Below the pieces are notes generated by a model. It searched no databases. It saw only the letters and a program-made list of their open reading frames with translations, and had not been told where the DNA came from. A stretch of 64,000 bases of DNA from Pseudomonadales bacterium (lineage in GTDB: Bacteria > Pseudomonadota > Gammaproteobacteria > Pseudomonadales > Ketobacteraceae): positions 1 through 64,000 of the forward strand of contig PAPM01000014.1 in NCBI GenBank assembly GCA_002708905.1, given 5' to 3'. The position numbers and the translations under genes were made by a program. Shown here one piece after another: positions 28,886-35,539 of this stretch. Within the stretch, counting starts at the first letter, position 1. Each line of letters opens with the position of its first letter.

Positions 28886-29083
28886 ATGGAATTCCAAACA
28901 ATACCCATCATCAGAATATTCGACGAAGAAAGGGCCAGGGAGTTTTACCTGGGATTTTTGGGGATGACAGTGGACTGGGAGCATCGCTTTGATCCCGAAG
29001 CGCCTATTTATATGCAGGTTTCCAAAGGCAATATGGTGTTTCATCTTAGCGAGCATTCCGGTGACTGTACGCCGGGCAGCTAA
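28886..29083 (+). pseudogene. Truncated glyoxalase/bleomycin-resistance family gene
   Basis: 65 residues covering only the first half of a glyoxalase-superfamily protein of the usual ~115-120: PIIRIFDEERAREFYLGFLGMTVDWEHRF, then YMQVSKGNMVFHLSEHSGD. The frame stops at TAA right after CTPGS. The second beta-alpha-beta half, which carries the remaining metal ligand, is absent, and nothing similar was found in the following 70 bases in any frame. Probably a remnant. Confidence 0.65.
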
Positions 29084-29148
29084 CTATTTGCCGGTGCGCC
29101 TCTTCTGTACCTGCATCTGCAGAGACACAGAAAAGACACACCGGTTGT

Positions 29149-29706
29149 TCACGGCATTCTGAAGTAAGACGATACCCCCTTACTCAAAAACGCCATTTGG
29201 TCCACCAGAATGCGATGGTTCGCCAACAAAGCGAATTCAAACACATTCGGCTTGTAGGGAATCGCCAGCAGCGGCATACCGGCCTCTTCCGGTGTGCGAC
29301 AGGCTTTGGCCTGATTGCAGGGCTTGCAGGCAGTTACCACGTTTTCCCATACATCCAGACCACCTCTTGCTCGGGGAAATACATGGTCTCGGCTCAGATC
29401 CCTGGCCGCAAACCGCTTGCCACAGTACAGGCACAGGTAGCGATCACGCCTGAACAGAAACCGATTATCCAAAGCCGGTGAAAAGTCCGCAACTTTGGCG
29501 GCTTTTTTGGTGGCCACGATGGGTGGCACCGCCAGCTGACTGGTGTGACCAGTTCGATCCTGACCACCGGTCAAGACAATGCTGCGTTCCCCCAGCGTCC
29601 ATACCACCTGATTCTTCACCATCAAGGTGGCGGCCTTTTCCGGGGTGACCCAGCGGATCGGCGAGCCGCAGACACCCAACCTCAATATCAAATTTTTAGT
29701 GGTCAT
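29149..29706 (-). CDS. HNH endonuclease family protein
   Basis: 185 residues from ATG 29706 (GAGGAA before it). The HNH core is intact: CLYCGKRFAARDLSRDHVFPRARGG has the first CxxC and the DH pair, followed by WENVVTACKPCNQAKACRTPEEAGM with the N and second CxxC. This architecture occurs in stand-alone host-encoded HNH proteins common in Proteobacteria. No phage or restriction genes are adjacent. Function unknown. Confidence 0.88.
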   Translation of the reverse strand: MTTKNLILRLGVCGSPIRWVTPEKAATLMVKNQVVWTLGERSIVLTGGQDRTGHTSQLAVPPIVATKKAAKVADFSPALDNRFLFRRDRYLCLYCGKRFAARDLSRDHVFPRARGGLDVWENVVTACKPCNQAKACRTPEEAGMPLLAIPYKPNVFEFALLANHRILVDQMAFLSKGVSSYFRMP

Positions 29707-29787
29707 CCCGCTTTCCTCTTTATTAAAGTTTGCTAAGCCGTTCATCCCTGCTAAGCGGGTTCGCCTTCGACCTTTTTATCGAAGTAA

Positions 29788-29820
29788 CAAAAAACCCCGG
29801 CAGGGAATCCAACCGGGGTT
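29788..29820 (-). terminator. Terminator of the minus-strand unit downstream of rtcR
   Basis: AACCCCGG (29793-29800) pairs with CCGGGGTT (29813-29820). On the minus strand it is followed by a run of at least six T. It lies before the HNH gene, so it closes a separate minus-strand transcript coming from about 30064. Confidence 0.85.
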
Positions 29821-29884
29821 TCTGATTCTGATCAGCGTTCACCTGGTTGGCAGCATGCCTCCCAGGTAATCTCCTGAAAGGCCG

Positions 29885-30022
29885 TTACAAATCGAGCTGT
29901 TCCTGTTTGGCTGTTATGGACGGGCAATACCCGCTACCGCCAGAAACCCACAGGCAGGCCGGCACCCGGCGCTTCCCGCCCTGGTGAAGATCAATCATGT
30001 TGATTAATGAGGTGACGCTCAT
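29885..30022 (-). CDS. Possible 45-residue small protein in the sigma-54 unit
   Basis: ATG at 30022 has GGAG 6 bases before it. The frame begins MSVTSLINMIDLHQGGKRR and ends at TAA 29885. It is soluble, with a basic middle and two cysteines. No similarity is recognised. The ribosome site is the main support; codon evidence is too short to judge. Confidence 0.35.
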   Translation of the reverse strand: MSVTSLINMIDLHQGGKRRVPACLWVSGGSGYCPSITAKQEQLDL

Positions 30023-30074
30023 GCCGCACTCCGATGCAGATAAAGACGCAGTATTAAAAGGTTGCTGCCAGCAA

Positions 30075-30090
30075 GGCTAATTTCGTGCCA
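30075..30090 (-). promoter_or_regulatory. Sigma-54 (-24/-12) promoter facing away from rtcR
   Basis: On the minus strand TGGCACG-AAAT-TAGCC: a perfect -24 box and a -12 box with one mismatch to TTGC, with GG and GC exactly 12 bases apart. The predicted start is about 30064. Confidence 0.7.
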
Positions 30091-30188
30091 GTTTGGTGGT
30101 TCAGTCAATAAAACGCCGGTTTTTCCGGTTCAGCGGCATAAATCCTGGTGTCAGCGGTTTTTTGCATGACAATAGCCTCAAGCCATAA

Positions 30189-30222
30189 ATATCTAGAAAG
30201 ATACGTTATATCTAGAAAGATA
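30189..30222 (-). promoter_or_regulatory. Tandem upstream activator sites overlapping the rtcR stop codon
   Basis: ATATCTAGAAAGATA occurs twice (30189-30203, 30208-30222), 19 bases apart. Each is a perfect inverted repeat TATCT-N4-AGATA. The pair is about 100 bases upstream of the sigma-54 promoter at 30075-30090, the normal distance for an enhancer-binding protein. The copy at 30208-30222 encodes the last codons and stop of rtcR. Confidence 0.6.
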
Positions 30223-31831
30223 GACTAAACCGTTTTACCGCCTCAAAGCTTAATCCGTACTTTTTCAGATACACCCCCAAGCGGTGGCTGTCATTACTGG
30301 AGGATTTCTGCAATCGGGACACTTCATAGAGTTTGCGCCCCGCTTCAGCGGCAGACTGGCAGCCAATACAAACCCGGATTACGGCCTCCAGCTGAACCCG
30401 TTCTATGTAGTCCAGGGAACGCACAACCTCCGTTCCCAGGTAGCGCTCCAACATGGAATCGGCTTCCTGGGCATCCAACTCCAGCCCCCAGCGATTGCGC
30501 AAGGTATCGATTTCATTACGTACCACCTCGGTAGTAATTCGCCCACCATCGCAGAGTGTGGCCATGCGGGTGACACTGGCATTCAGATCACGGAAATTAC
30601 CCGTCCACACCGCACCCGGACTTAAGGCAAATTCCAGGTAGGCCTTGCGCGCCTCACGACTGAAGGCGACATGACTGCCCTGCTCACCGGCGTATTGCGC
30701 CAACTCGTAATCCAGGTTGGGCTCCAGATCCTCCTTGCGTTCTTTCAAGCCTGGCAACTGATACACCCACAAATTGATGCGGGCCAGCAGGTCTTCCCGA
30801 AACACACCCTTGCGCACATCGATGCGCAGATCTCTATTGGTGCCGGCAATCAACTGGAACTCAGACTGCACCGGCTTATCCGAACCCAGCGGCAGGAATT
30901 GTTTTTCCTCAATGGCCCGCAACAACATCGCCTGCTCGTCCGCCCCCAGCTCACCGATTTCATCCAGAAACAGCACACCGCCATCGGCGCTTTTCAGCAA
31001 ACCATCGCGGGCACTGGCCGCACCGGTGTAAGCCCCTTTGCTGTGGCCGAACAGGGCGGACATGGCATTGTCACCGCGCAAGGTGGCACAGTTGATTTCG
31101 ATAAAGGCACCATCCACCTGGCGGCGCAGCTTTTTCAATTCATAAATGCGGCGCGCCAGCTGCGATTTACCCGCCCCGGTGGGCCCTGTGATCAACATGG
31201 GCGCCCGGGATTGAATCGCCACCCGCTCGATCTGTGCAATCATGGTGTTGAAGGCTTTGTTGCGAGTTTGAATCCCGGCCTTTAGATAATCCGTGCCCTC
31301 CAAATGCTCCTGCTTGAAGCGAGAAGCAATCTCGTCATAGCGGGACAGATCCAGGTCGATCACCTGAATCGGATACTCTTCAGCTTCCGTCTGTCGGGGC
31401 GAGCCTTGCAACAGCTTGCCGGGAAACAAGCGCGCTTCCGTCACCAGGAACACACAGATCTGCTGAATGTGAGAACCAGTGGTGATATGAAAGTAATAGT
31501 CGTCGCGGGAATTGAATTTTTGTTTCTTCAAAAAACCGGACAGGGTCAGGTACACCTGCGCCAGATCCCAGGGCGCATCAAAGGTCACCGGCAAGCATTC
31601 GACCTTGGTCTCCGGCGACAGCATTTCAATATCTGCCCGTACATCTTTTACCAGGCCTTCTTCACTTTCGTTATACAGCAGGCAGAAATGATGGATGGGC
31701 AATTCGGATTGTTGAAACAGGGCTACGCTGGGACGCCATTTCTCCCAGCGCTGCTCCCAACGCCCACGGCGCCGACTGGCCCGATCCATCACACTGCCCA
31801 AAATACCGAATACCACGTTCTTTTTCTTCAC
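30212..31831 (-). CDS. rtcR: RtcR, CARF-domain sigma-54 activator of RNA repair
   Basis: 539 residues. An N-terminal CARF sensor domain (about 1-185; starts KKKNVVFGILGSVMD, has DYYFHITTGSHIQQI) precedes an AAA+ domain with Walker A GPTGAGKS (216-223), GAYTGA sigma-54 contact loop (266-271) and Walker B GGVLFLDE (284-291). A C-terminal helix-turn-helix region follows. In Salmonella the CARF domain of RtcR senses damaged tRNA pieces with cyclic phosphate ends and then activates the rtc operon. It is divergent from rtcB with a sigma-54 promoter between them. The ATG is followed by three lysines. Confidence 0.96.
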   Translation of the reverse strand: MKKKNVVFGILGSVMDRASRRRGRWEQRWEKWRPSVALFQQSELPIHHFCLLYNESEEGLVKDVRADIEMLSPETKVECLPVTFDAPWDLAQVYLTLSGFLKKQKFNSRDDYYFHITTGSHIQQICVFLVTEARLFPGKLLQGSPRQTEAEEYPIQVIDLDLSRYDEIASRFKQEHLEGTDYLKAGIQTRNKAFNTMIAQIERVAIQSRAPMLITGPTGAGKSQLARRIYELKKLRRQVDGAFIEINCATLRGDNAMSALFGHSKGAYTGAASARDGLLKSADGGVLFLDEIGELGADEQAMLLRAIEEKQFLPLGSDKPVQSEFQLIAGTNRDLRIDVRKGVFREDLLARINLWVYQLPGLKERKEDLEPNLDYELAQYAGEQGSHVAFSREARKAYLEFALSPGAVWTGNFRDLNASVTRMATLCDGGRITTEVVRNEIDTLRNRWGLELDAQEADSMLERYLGTEVVRSLDYIERVQLEAVIRVCIGCQSAAEAGRKLYEVSRLQKSSSNDSHRLGVYLKKYGLSFEAVKRFSLSF

Positions 31832-31841
31832 CCGAGAAATC

Positions 31842-31879
31842 CTATCTGTTTTGATATGTCATATATCTATATAAATATA
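31842..31879 (+). promoter_or_regulatory. Candidate RtcR upstream activator sites for rtcB
   Basis: CTATCTGTTTTGATAT (31842-31857) and TATCTATATAAATAT (31864-31878) start 21 bases apart. They match the tandem sites at the end of rtcR at 13 of 16 and 12 of 15 positions by hand alignment. They end about 112 bases before the rtcB -24 box and also overlap the rtcR promoter region, allowing autoregulation. Confidence 0.55.
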
Positions 31880-31989
31880 CCGCCAACTGAGCGCTTTCGA
31901 TAGTCAAGAGTTTCTACCACACAAGCTGCCACAAATTAATCCAATAAAATCATGAATTTATGAGGTAACACCAATCTAAGAACAGAATC

Positions 31990-32005
31990 TGGCACAGTCC
32001 TCGCT
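31990..32005 (+). promoter_or_regulatory. Sigma-54 promoter of rtcB
   Basis: TGGCAC-AGTCC-TCGCT: perfect -24 box, -12 box with one mismatch, GG and GC 12 bases apart. The predicted start is near 32016, giving a ~68-base leader before rtcB. Confidence 0.8.
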
Positions 32006-32083
32006 AATACTCAGTCAAACACGCACAGCCAAACACGAACAAGCAAAAGCATGAAGAAAAACGCGCCTTTACGAGGAAAGACC

Positions 32084-33307
32084 ATGAACACGAACCACGA
32101 AGTGATGCATGACGAAGGGGTCCCGATCAAGTCCTGGACCCGTGGCGTTCCCTTTGAAGAGGAAGCCAAAAAGCAGCTGAAAAACATCGCTTCCATGCCG
32201 TTCATTCATAAGTGGGTAGCAGTAATGCCCGACGTACACTTAGGGAAAGGCGCGACGGTTGGTAGCGTTATTCCCACCGTAGGCGCGGTTATTCCCGCTG
32301 CAGTGGGCGTAGACATCGGATGCGGCATGATGGCAGTAAAAACCAGCCTGACCGCAGAGCAACTGCCGGATAATTTGTTTGCATTGCGTAGCGCGATTGA
32401 ACAAGCCGTTCCCCACGGACGCTCGGCAAAATTGCGTGGCCGTCGTGACAAAGGGGCGTGGAATGATCCACCCGCTGATGTCACCGCAGGCTGGTCGCAG
32501 CTGGATACCACCTTCAGCATGCTGCAGGACAAGCACCCGGTGCTGAAGAACACCAACAACATTAACCATCTGGGAACATTGGGAACCGGTAATCATTTTA
32601 TCGAGATCTGCCTGGATGAACATAATGCGGTATGGGTGATGTTGCACAGCGGGTCCCGTGGTGTGGGTAACCGTATAGGCACGCACTTTATCGAGCTGGC
32701 CAAAAAAGAAATGGAACGCTGGCATATCCAGTTGCCCGATAAAGACCTGGCGTACCTGCCGGAAGGCACAGAGCACTTCAATGACTATGTTGAAGCGGTG
32801 GATTGGGCGCAGAACTTCGCACAGATCAATCGCGAAGTGATGATGAACCGGGTGTTACAGGCATTGCAAACCACATTGAAACTGCCCTTTGAAGCCAGAA
32901 TGGAAGCGGTGAACTGTCACCACAACTATGTGTCCAGGGAGCACCATTACGACAAAAACGTCATCGTAACCCGTAAAGGTGCTGTGCGCGCACAGGCTGG
33001 CGAAATGGGGATCATTCCCGGCAGCATGGGTGCCCGCTCCTTTATTGTACGGGGATTGGGAAATGCAGAAAGCTTTTGCAGCTGCAGCCATGGTGCCGGA
33101 CGAGTGATGTCCCGTACGGAAGCAAAAAAGCGTGTCAGTCTGGCAGATCACATTGCCGCGACTGAAGGTGTGGAATGCCGGAAAGATACAGACGTAATCG
33201 ACGAGTCCCCTGCGGCTTACAAACCTATCGATCAGGTTATGGAAGCACAGAAGGATCTGGTTGAGATCGTCTACACCCTGAAGCAGGTTGTCTGCGTAAA
33301 AGGGTAA
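32084..33307 (+). CDS. rtcB: RNA ligase RtcB
   Basis: 407 residues. GTP- and Mn-dependent ligase joining 2',3'-cyclic phosphate (or 3'-phosphate) ends to 5'-OH ends. Family landmarks: MPDVHLGKGATVGSVIP, the metal cysteine in VGVDIGCGM, GNHFIE, HSGSRGVG, VNCHHNYV and the guanylylated histidine in CSHGAGRVMSR. ATG 32084 (GAGGAAAG 6 bases before) is chosen over an ATG at 32051. Length equals the Escherichia coli enzyme. No RtcA cyclase or Ro60/Rsr gene follows; instead a tRNA-like RNA and a slipin. Confidence 0.97.
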   Translation: MNTNHEVMHDEGVPIKSWTRGVPFEEEAKKQLKNIASMPFIHKWVAVMPDVHLGKGATVGSVIPTVGAVIPAAVGVDIGCGMMAVKTSLTAEQLPDNLFALRSAIEQAVPHGRSAKLRGRRDKGAWNDPPADVTAGWSQLDTTFSMLQDKHPVLKNTNNINHLGTLGTGNHFIEICLDEHNAVWVMLHSGSRGVGNRIGTHFIELAKKEMERWHIQLPDKDLAYLPEGTEHFNDYVEAVDWAQNFAQINREVMMNRVLQALQTTLKLPFEARMEAVNCHHNYVSREHHYDKNVIVTRKGAVRAQAGEMGIIPGSMGARSFIVRGLGNAESFCSCSHGAGRVMSRTEAKKRVSLADHIAATEGVECRKDTDVIDESPAAYKPIDQVMEAQKDLVEIVYTLKQVVCVKG

Positions 33308-33310
33308 ACC

Positions 33311-33414
33311 GAGTTTAAGTGTTGGTTTGAATGCAGCGGAGCGGGTTCTGGACACCCGCCCGGCACGAGGTGTGTCACTGATCGTGTACCCCATTCGAGT
33401 TCAGCTTAAACCTC
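33311..33414 (+). ncRNA. Structured RNA segment after rtcB
   Basis: GAGTTTAAG (33311-33319) can pair with CTTAAACCTC (33405-33414, one bulge). This long-range stem encloses a perfect hairpin GCGGGT/ACCCGC (33341-33359). It ends exactly where the tRNA-like fold starts, so it could present or process that RNA. Confidence 0.4.
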
Positions 33415-33486
33415 AGCATGTAGCTCAGTTGGTAGAGCAATCGACTCATAATCGATCTGGCACGGGTTCAATTCCCGTCATGTTAA
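33414..33486 (+). tRNA. tRNA-like RNA with anticodon CAU between rtcB and slipin
   Basis: A complete cloverleaf can be drawn: D-arm GCTC/GAGC with GG in the loop, anticodon stem ATCGA/TCGAT with loop CTCATAA (CAU), T-arm ACGGG/CCCGT with loop TTCAATT, and discriminator A73. The acceptor stem (33414-33420 with 33479-33485) has a C1-A72 mismatch and a G3-U70 wobble. C1-A72 is an initiator-tRNA feature, but the three G-C anticodon-stem pairs of initiators are absent. CCA is not encoded (CCGG). Its place inside an RNA-repair operon suggests a decoy, sensor ligand or repair substrate rather than a housekeeping tRNA. Confidence 0.6.
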
Positions 33487-33535
33487 CCGGAAAAGGCTAA
33501 CGCCTCGGGGTTCGAATCCCCTCCATAGTAACACC
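33481..33535 (+). ncRNA. Second T-arm/acceptor minihelix
   Basis: GGGG-TTCGAAT-CCCC (a consensus T-arm) lies just after the first tRNA-like fold. TGTTA (33481-33485) can pair with TAACA (33529-33533) as an alternative acceptor helix, and GTTAACC can pair with GGCTAAC as a small hairpin. No D- or anticodon arm is present. It looks like a tRNA remnant or a deliberate minihelix module. Confidence 0.45.
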
Positions 33536-33742
33536 GGAGTCCATGCTGTTGGGGGAGCGGTTCGCCGTCCTCTGCAGGCTGATACCGGCAGACAGCGTTG
33601 CGGGTTTGTTGTGCGCGCACCGACTTGAATGTTGAACGCGTGGTTGCGGCAGGAGCCGATTGTGACAGGGACGTCACCCACCACACCGACCACAGGAAAG
33701 CTGAGTGCCCGGATAACACAAACAACGCTTCATGCCGGTGTC

Positions 33743-33763
33743 AGGTGGGCTCCACCTATTTTA
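33743..33763 (+). terminator. Attenuator-like hairpin before the slipin gene
   Basis: AGGTGG-GCT-CCACCT (33743-33757) is followed by ATTTTA. It could end or shield the tRNA-like RNA while letting some transcription enter the slipin gene. The T run is short. Confidence 0.45.
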
Positions 33764-33765
33764 AT

Positions 33766-33799
33766 GAATAAATAAAAAGTTAAACGAATAAATAAAAAG
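33766..33799 (+). repeat. Direct repeat before the slipin ribosome site
   Basis: GAATAAATAAAAAG occurs at 33766-33779 and 33786-33799, and the second copy runs into AAGGA. An A/T-rich unstructured region may aid translation. The rest of the 503-base rtcB-slipin gap, apart from the RNA folds listed, shows only further G/C-rich hairpins and no open frame of note. Confidence 0.6.
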
Positions 33800-33810
33800 G
33801 AAATACGGTC

Positions 33811-34977
33811 ATGTTTTGGAAAACCATTCAGATCGCCGATAACGAACGTGGCTTGCTGTACCGCCGTGATCGTTTCAGCGGTGTACTGCAACCCGGTCGC
33901 CACCGTTTAAGTAAATTCGGTGGCGAAATCCGGGTGGAGAAATACGATGCCAGCGCCGTCGTGTTTGAACACATTCGCGCGCGCTTTCTGTTGAACCAAC
34001 ACGCAGTGTTGCTGAACGAGCACCTGCAGGGTGTCGACATGGGTGACGAACAACTGGGTCTGGTGTATCGCAACAACCACCTGGTGGATGTGATTGCCCC
34101 CGGCGTGTTTTACGCCTACTGGAAAGGCATTGAGGATGTGCGGGTAGACGTGCTGAACCTGCAAGCCGGCGCTGCCGTCGGCGATCAGTTACTGGGTGTT
34201 TTGGGCCGTGGAGCCAATGTTGCGCTGCGTCAAAAAGCCCAGTCCCTGATGTTGTACGTGGAAGTGCCAGAAGCCCAGGTGGGCTTGATGTTTCTGAACG
34301 GCAAGTTCGAACGGGAACTGAGACCCGGCCGCTACGGTTTCTGGCAGCTGAACCGACACATTCAGGTGGTCAACGTAGATCTGCGCGTGCAAGCAGCGGA
34401 AGTCAGCGGCCAGGAAATCCTGACCAAGGACCGGGTGAGTCTGCGCATCAACCTGAGCGCCAACTATCAGGTGGTCGACGCCCAGAAAGCCGCATTGAAG
34501 GTGAAGGACTTCACCAACTTTGTGTACCGTGAACTGCAGTTCGGTTTGCGGGAAGTGGTGGGTGAAAAAACCCTGGATGACTTACTGGCGGACAAGGATG
34601 CGTTGAACAGCACCATCTTCAACAGCGCCCTGGAAAAGCTGTCTGCCTATGGCATCCGGTTGTTGAGCGTGGGTATCAAGGACATCATTCTGCCCGGCGA
34701 AATGAAAGCGATCCTGAATCAGGTGGTCCAGGCCCAGAAGGAATCCGAAGCCAACCTGATCAAACGCCGTGAGGAAACCCAGGCTATGCGTTCACTGCAC
34801 AACACCGCCAGAATGATGGACAACAACCCTGTGTTGTTGCGCCTGAAAGAACTGGAATCACTGGAACGGGTGGTGAGCCGTATTGGTCAAATCAACGTTT
34901 ACGGTGGTCTGGATGCAGTAATGAAGGATCTGGTAAAACTGAAAGATGTGAAACAGGAGGGTAATTTGTCCGGTTAA
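33811..34977 (+). CDS. Slipin family (SPFH/band 7) protein of the RNA-repair operon
   Basis: 388 residues. The central SPFH/band-7 domain runs through VNVDLRVQAAEVSGQEILT, LTKDRVSLRINLSANYQV and the helical AILNQVVQAQKESEANLIKRREETQAMRSL region. The N-terminal part contains two repeated copies of a short beta module (ADNERGLLYRRDRFSGVLQPGR and EAQVGLMFLNGKFERELRPGR). No clear membrane segment. Slipins are known neighbours of RtcB in many bacteria; the mechanism is not established. AAGGA stands before the ATG. Confidence 0.9.
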   Translation: MFWKTIQIADNERGLLYRRDRFSGVLQPGRHRLSKFGGEIRVEKYDASAVVFEHIRARFLLNQHAVLLNEHLQGVDMGDEQLGLVYRNNHLVDVIAPGVFYAYWKGIEDVRVDVLNLQAGAAVGDQLLGVLGRGANVALRQKAQSLMLYVEVPEAQVGLMFLNGKFERELRPGRYGFWQLNRHIQVVNVDLRVQAAEVSGQEILTKDRVSLRINLSANYQVVDAQKAALKVKDFTNFVYRELQFGLREVVGEKTLDDLLADKDALNSTIFNSALEKLSAYGIRLLSVGIKDIILPGEMKAILNQVVQAQKESEANLIKRREETQAMRSLHNTARMMDNNPVLLRLKELESLERVVSRIGQINVYGGLDAVMKDLVKLKDVKQEGNLSG

Positions 34978-34978
34978 A

Positions 34979-35008
34979 GGAAACCACCGTAGTGGTGGTT
35001 TCCGTTTT
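34979..35008 (+). terminator. Terminator of the rtcB-slipin operon
   Basis: GGAAACCACC (34979-34988) / GGTGGTTTCC (34994-35003), then GTTTT. It begins 2 bases after the slipin stop. Confidence 0.9.
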
Positions 35009-35031
35009 ATTCTCTTTCTTGATGTAATTCT

Positions 35032-35397
35032 TTAATTCAATAATTTCCGCAGACGATCCAGCAACACTTCTTCATCCAACGGTTTGGTAATCAAATCGGT
35101 CACGCCAGAGGCCAGGATCTCTTCGTCTTCACCTTTGATCGCATGCGCCGTCAGGGCAATGATGGGCAGATGCTGAAAACGCTCCTGAGCCCGCAGGCGG
35201 CGGGTGGCTTCCTTACCATCAATACCCGGCAGGGAAATATCCATCAACACCACATCAAACTCTTCCTGCTCCATCCTGGCCAGACAATCTTCAGCACAGT
35301 TAACGCCGGTCACCAGATACTCTTCATCTTCCAGGATCCAGGTCACCAGCTTCATATTGTCCGGGTTGTCTTCAACCACCAAAATCTTGTTGCCCAT
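35032..35397 (-). CDS. Single-domain response regulator (CheY-like)
   Basis: 121 residues, receiver domain only: acidic pocket E9-D10, phosphorylation site D53 in LMDISLPG, T83 in ALTAHA and K105 in ITKPLDEE. ATG 35397 follows AGAAGG; a TTG six bases earlier is less likely. No output domain, so it acts through protein contacts. It resembles the DivK-like or hybrid-kinase-associated type. No kinase gene is adjacent. Confidence 0.92.
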   Translation of the reverse strand: MGNKILVVEDNPDNMKLVTWILEDEEYLVTGVNCAEDCLARMEQEEFDVVLMDISLPGIDGKEATRRLRAQERFQHLPIIALTAHAIKGEDEEILASGVTDLITKPLDEEVLLDRLRKLLN

Positions 35398-35539
35398 AGC
35401 CAAGCCTTCTTTGCATACTCCACTGCTTAAGTGTAGCTGCTTTTAAAGAGTACAAAAGCACGCCTTTTTCAAATATAACACATTGAATATTAATAGATTT
35501 AAGACGTTACAAAGTTGACTAGGAAGAAATCACCGGGGG

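Larger units (their letters stand above)
29788..30064 (-). ncRNA. Candidate sigma-54-driven RNA (~277 nt) downstream of rtcR
   Basis: The 389-base gap between the HNH gene and rtcR holds a complete minus-strand transcription unit: a sigma-54 promoter (30075-30090), a predicted start near 30064, a strong hairpin of ACCTGG/CCAGGT enclosing GGCA/TGCC (29841-29867), and a T-run terminator (29788-29820). It also holds a 45-codon frame (29885-30022). It may act as RNA, as messenger, or both. Confidence 0.55.

Noticed and set aside
30068-30090. Alternative -12 box (TTGCT) for the minus-strand sigma-54 promoter
   Set aside because: Its GG-to-GC distance is 17 instead of 12, so it cannot be used with that -24 box; TAGC at the right distance was taken instead.
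30106-30168. 20-codon minus-strand frame (MQKTADTRIY...) between the rtcR end and the sigma-54 promoter
   Set aside because: It lies upstream of the predicted transcription start, is very short, and is better explained as spacer between activator sites and promoter.
33766-33799. Short A/T direct repeats as a possible CRISPR or iteron array
   Set aside because: Only two 14-bp copies with a 6-base spacer; no cas genes, no replication gene.
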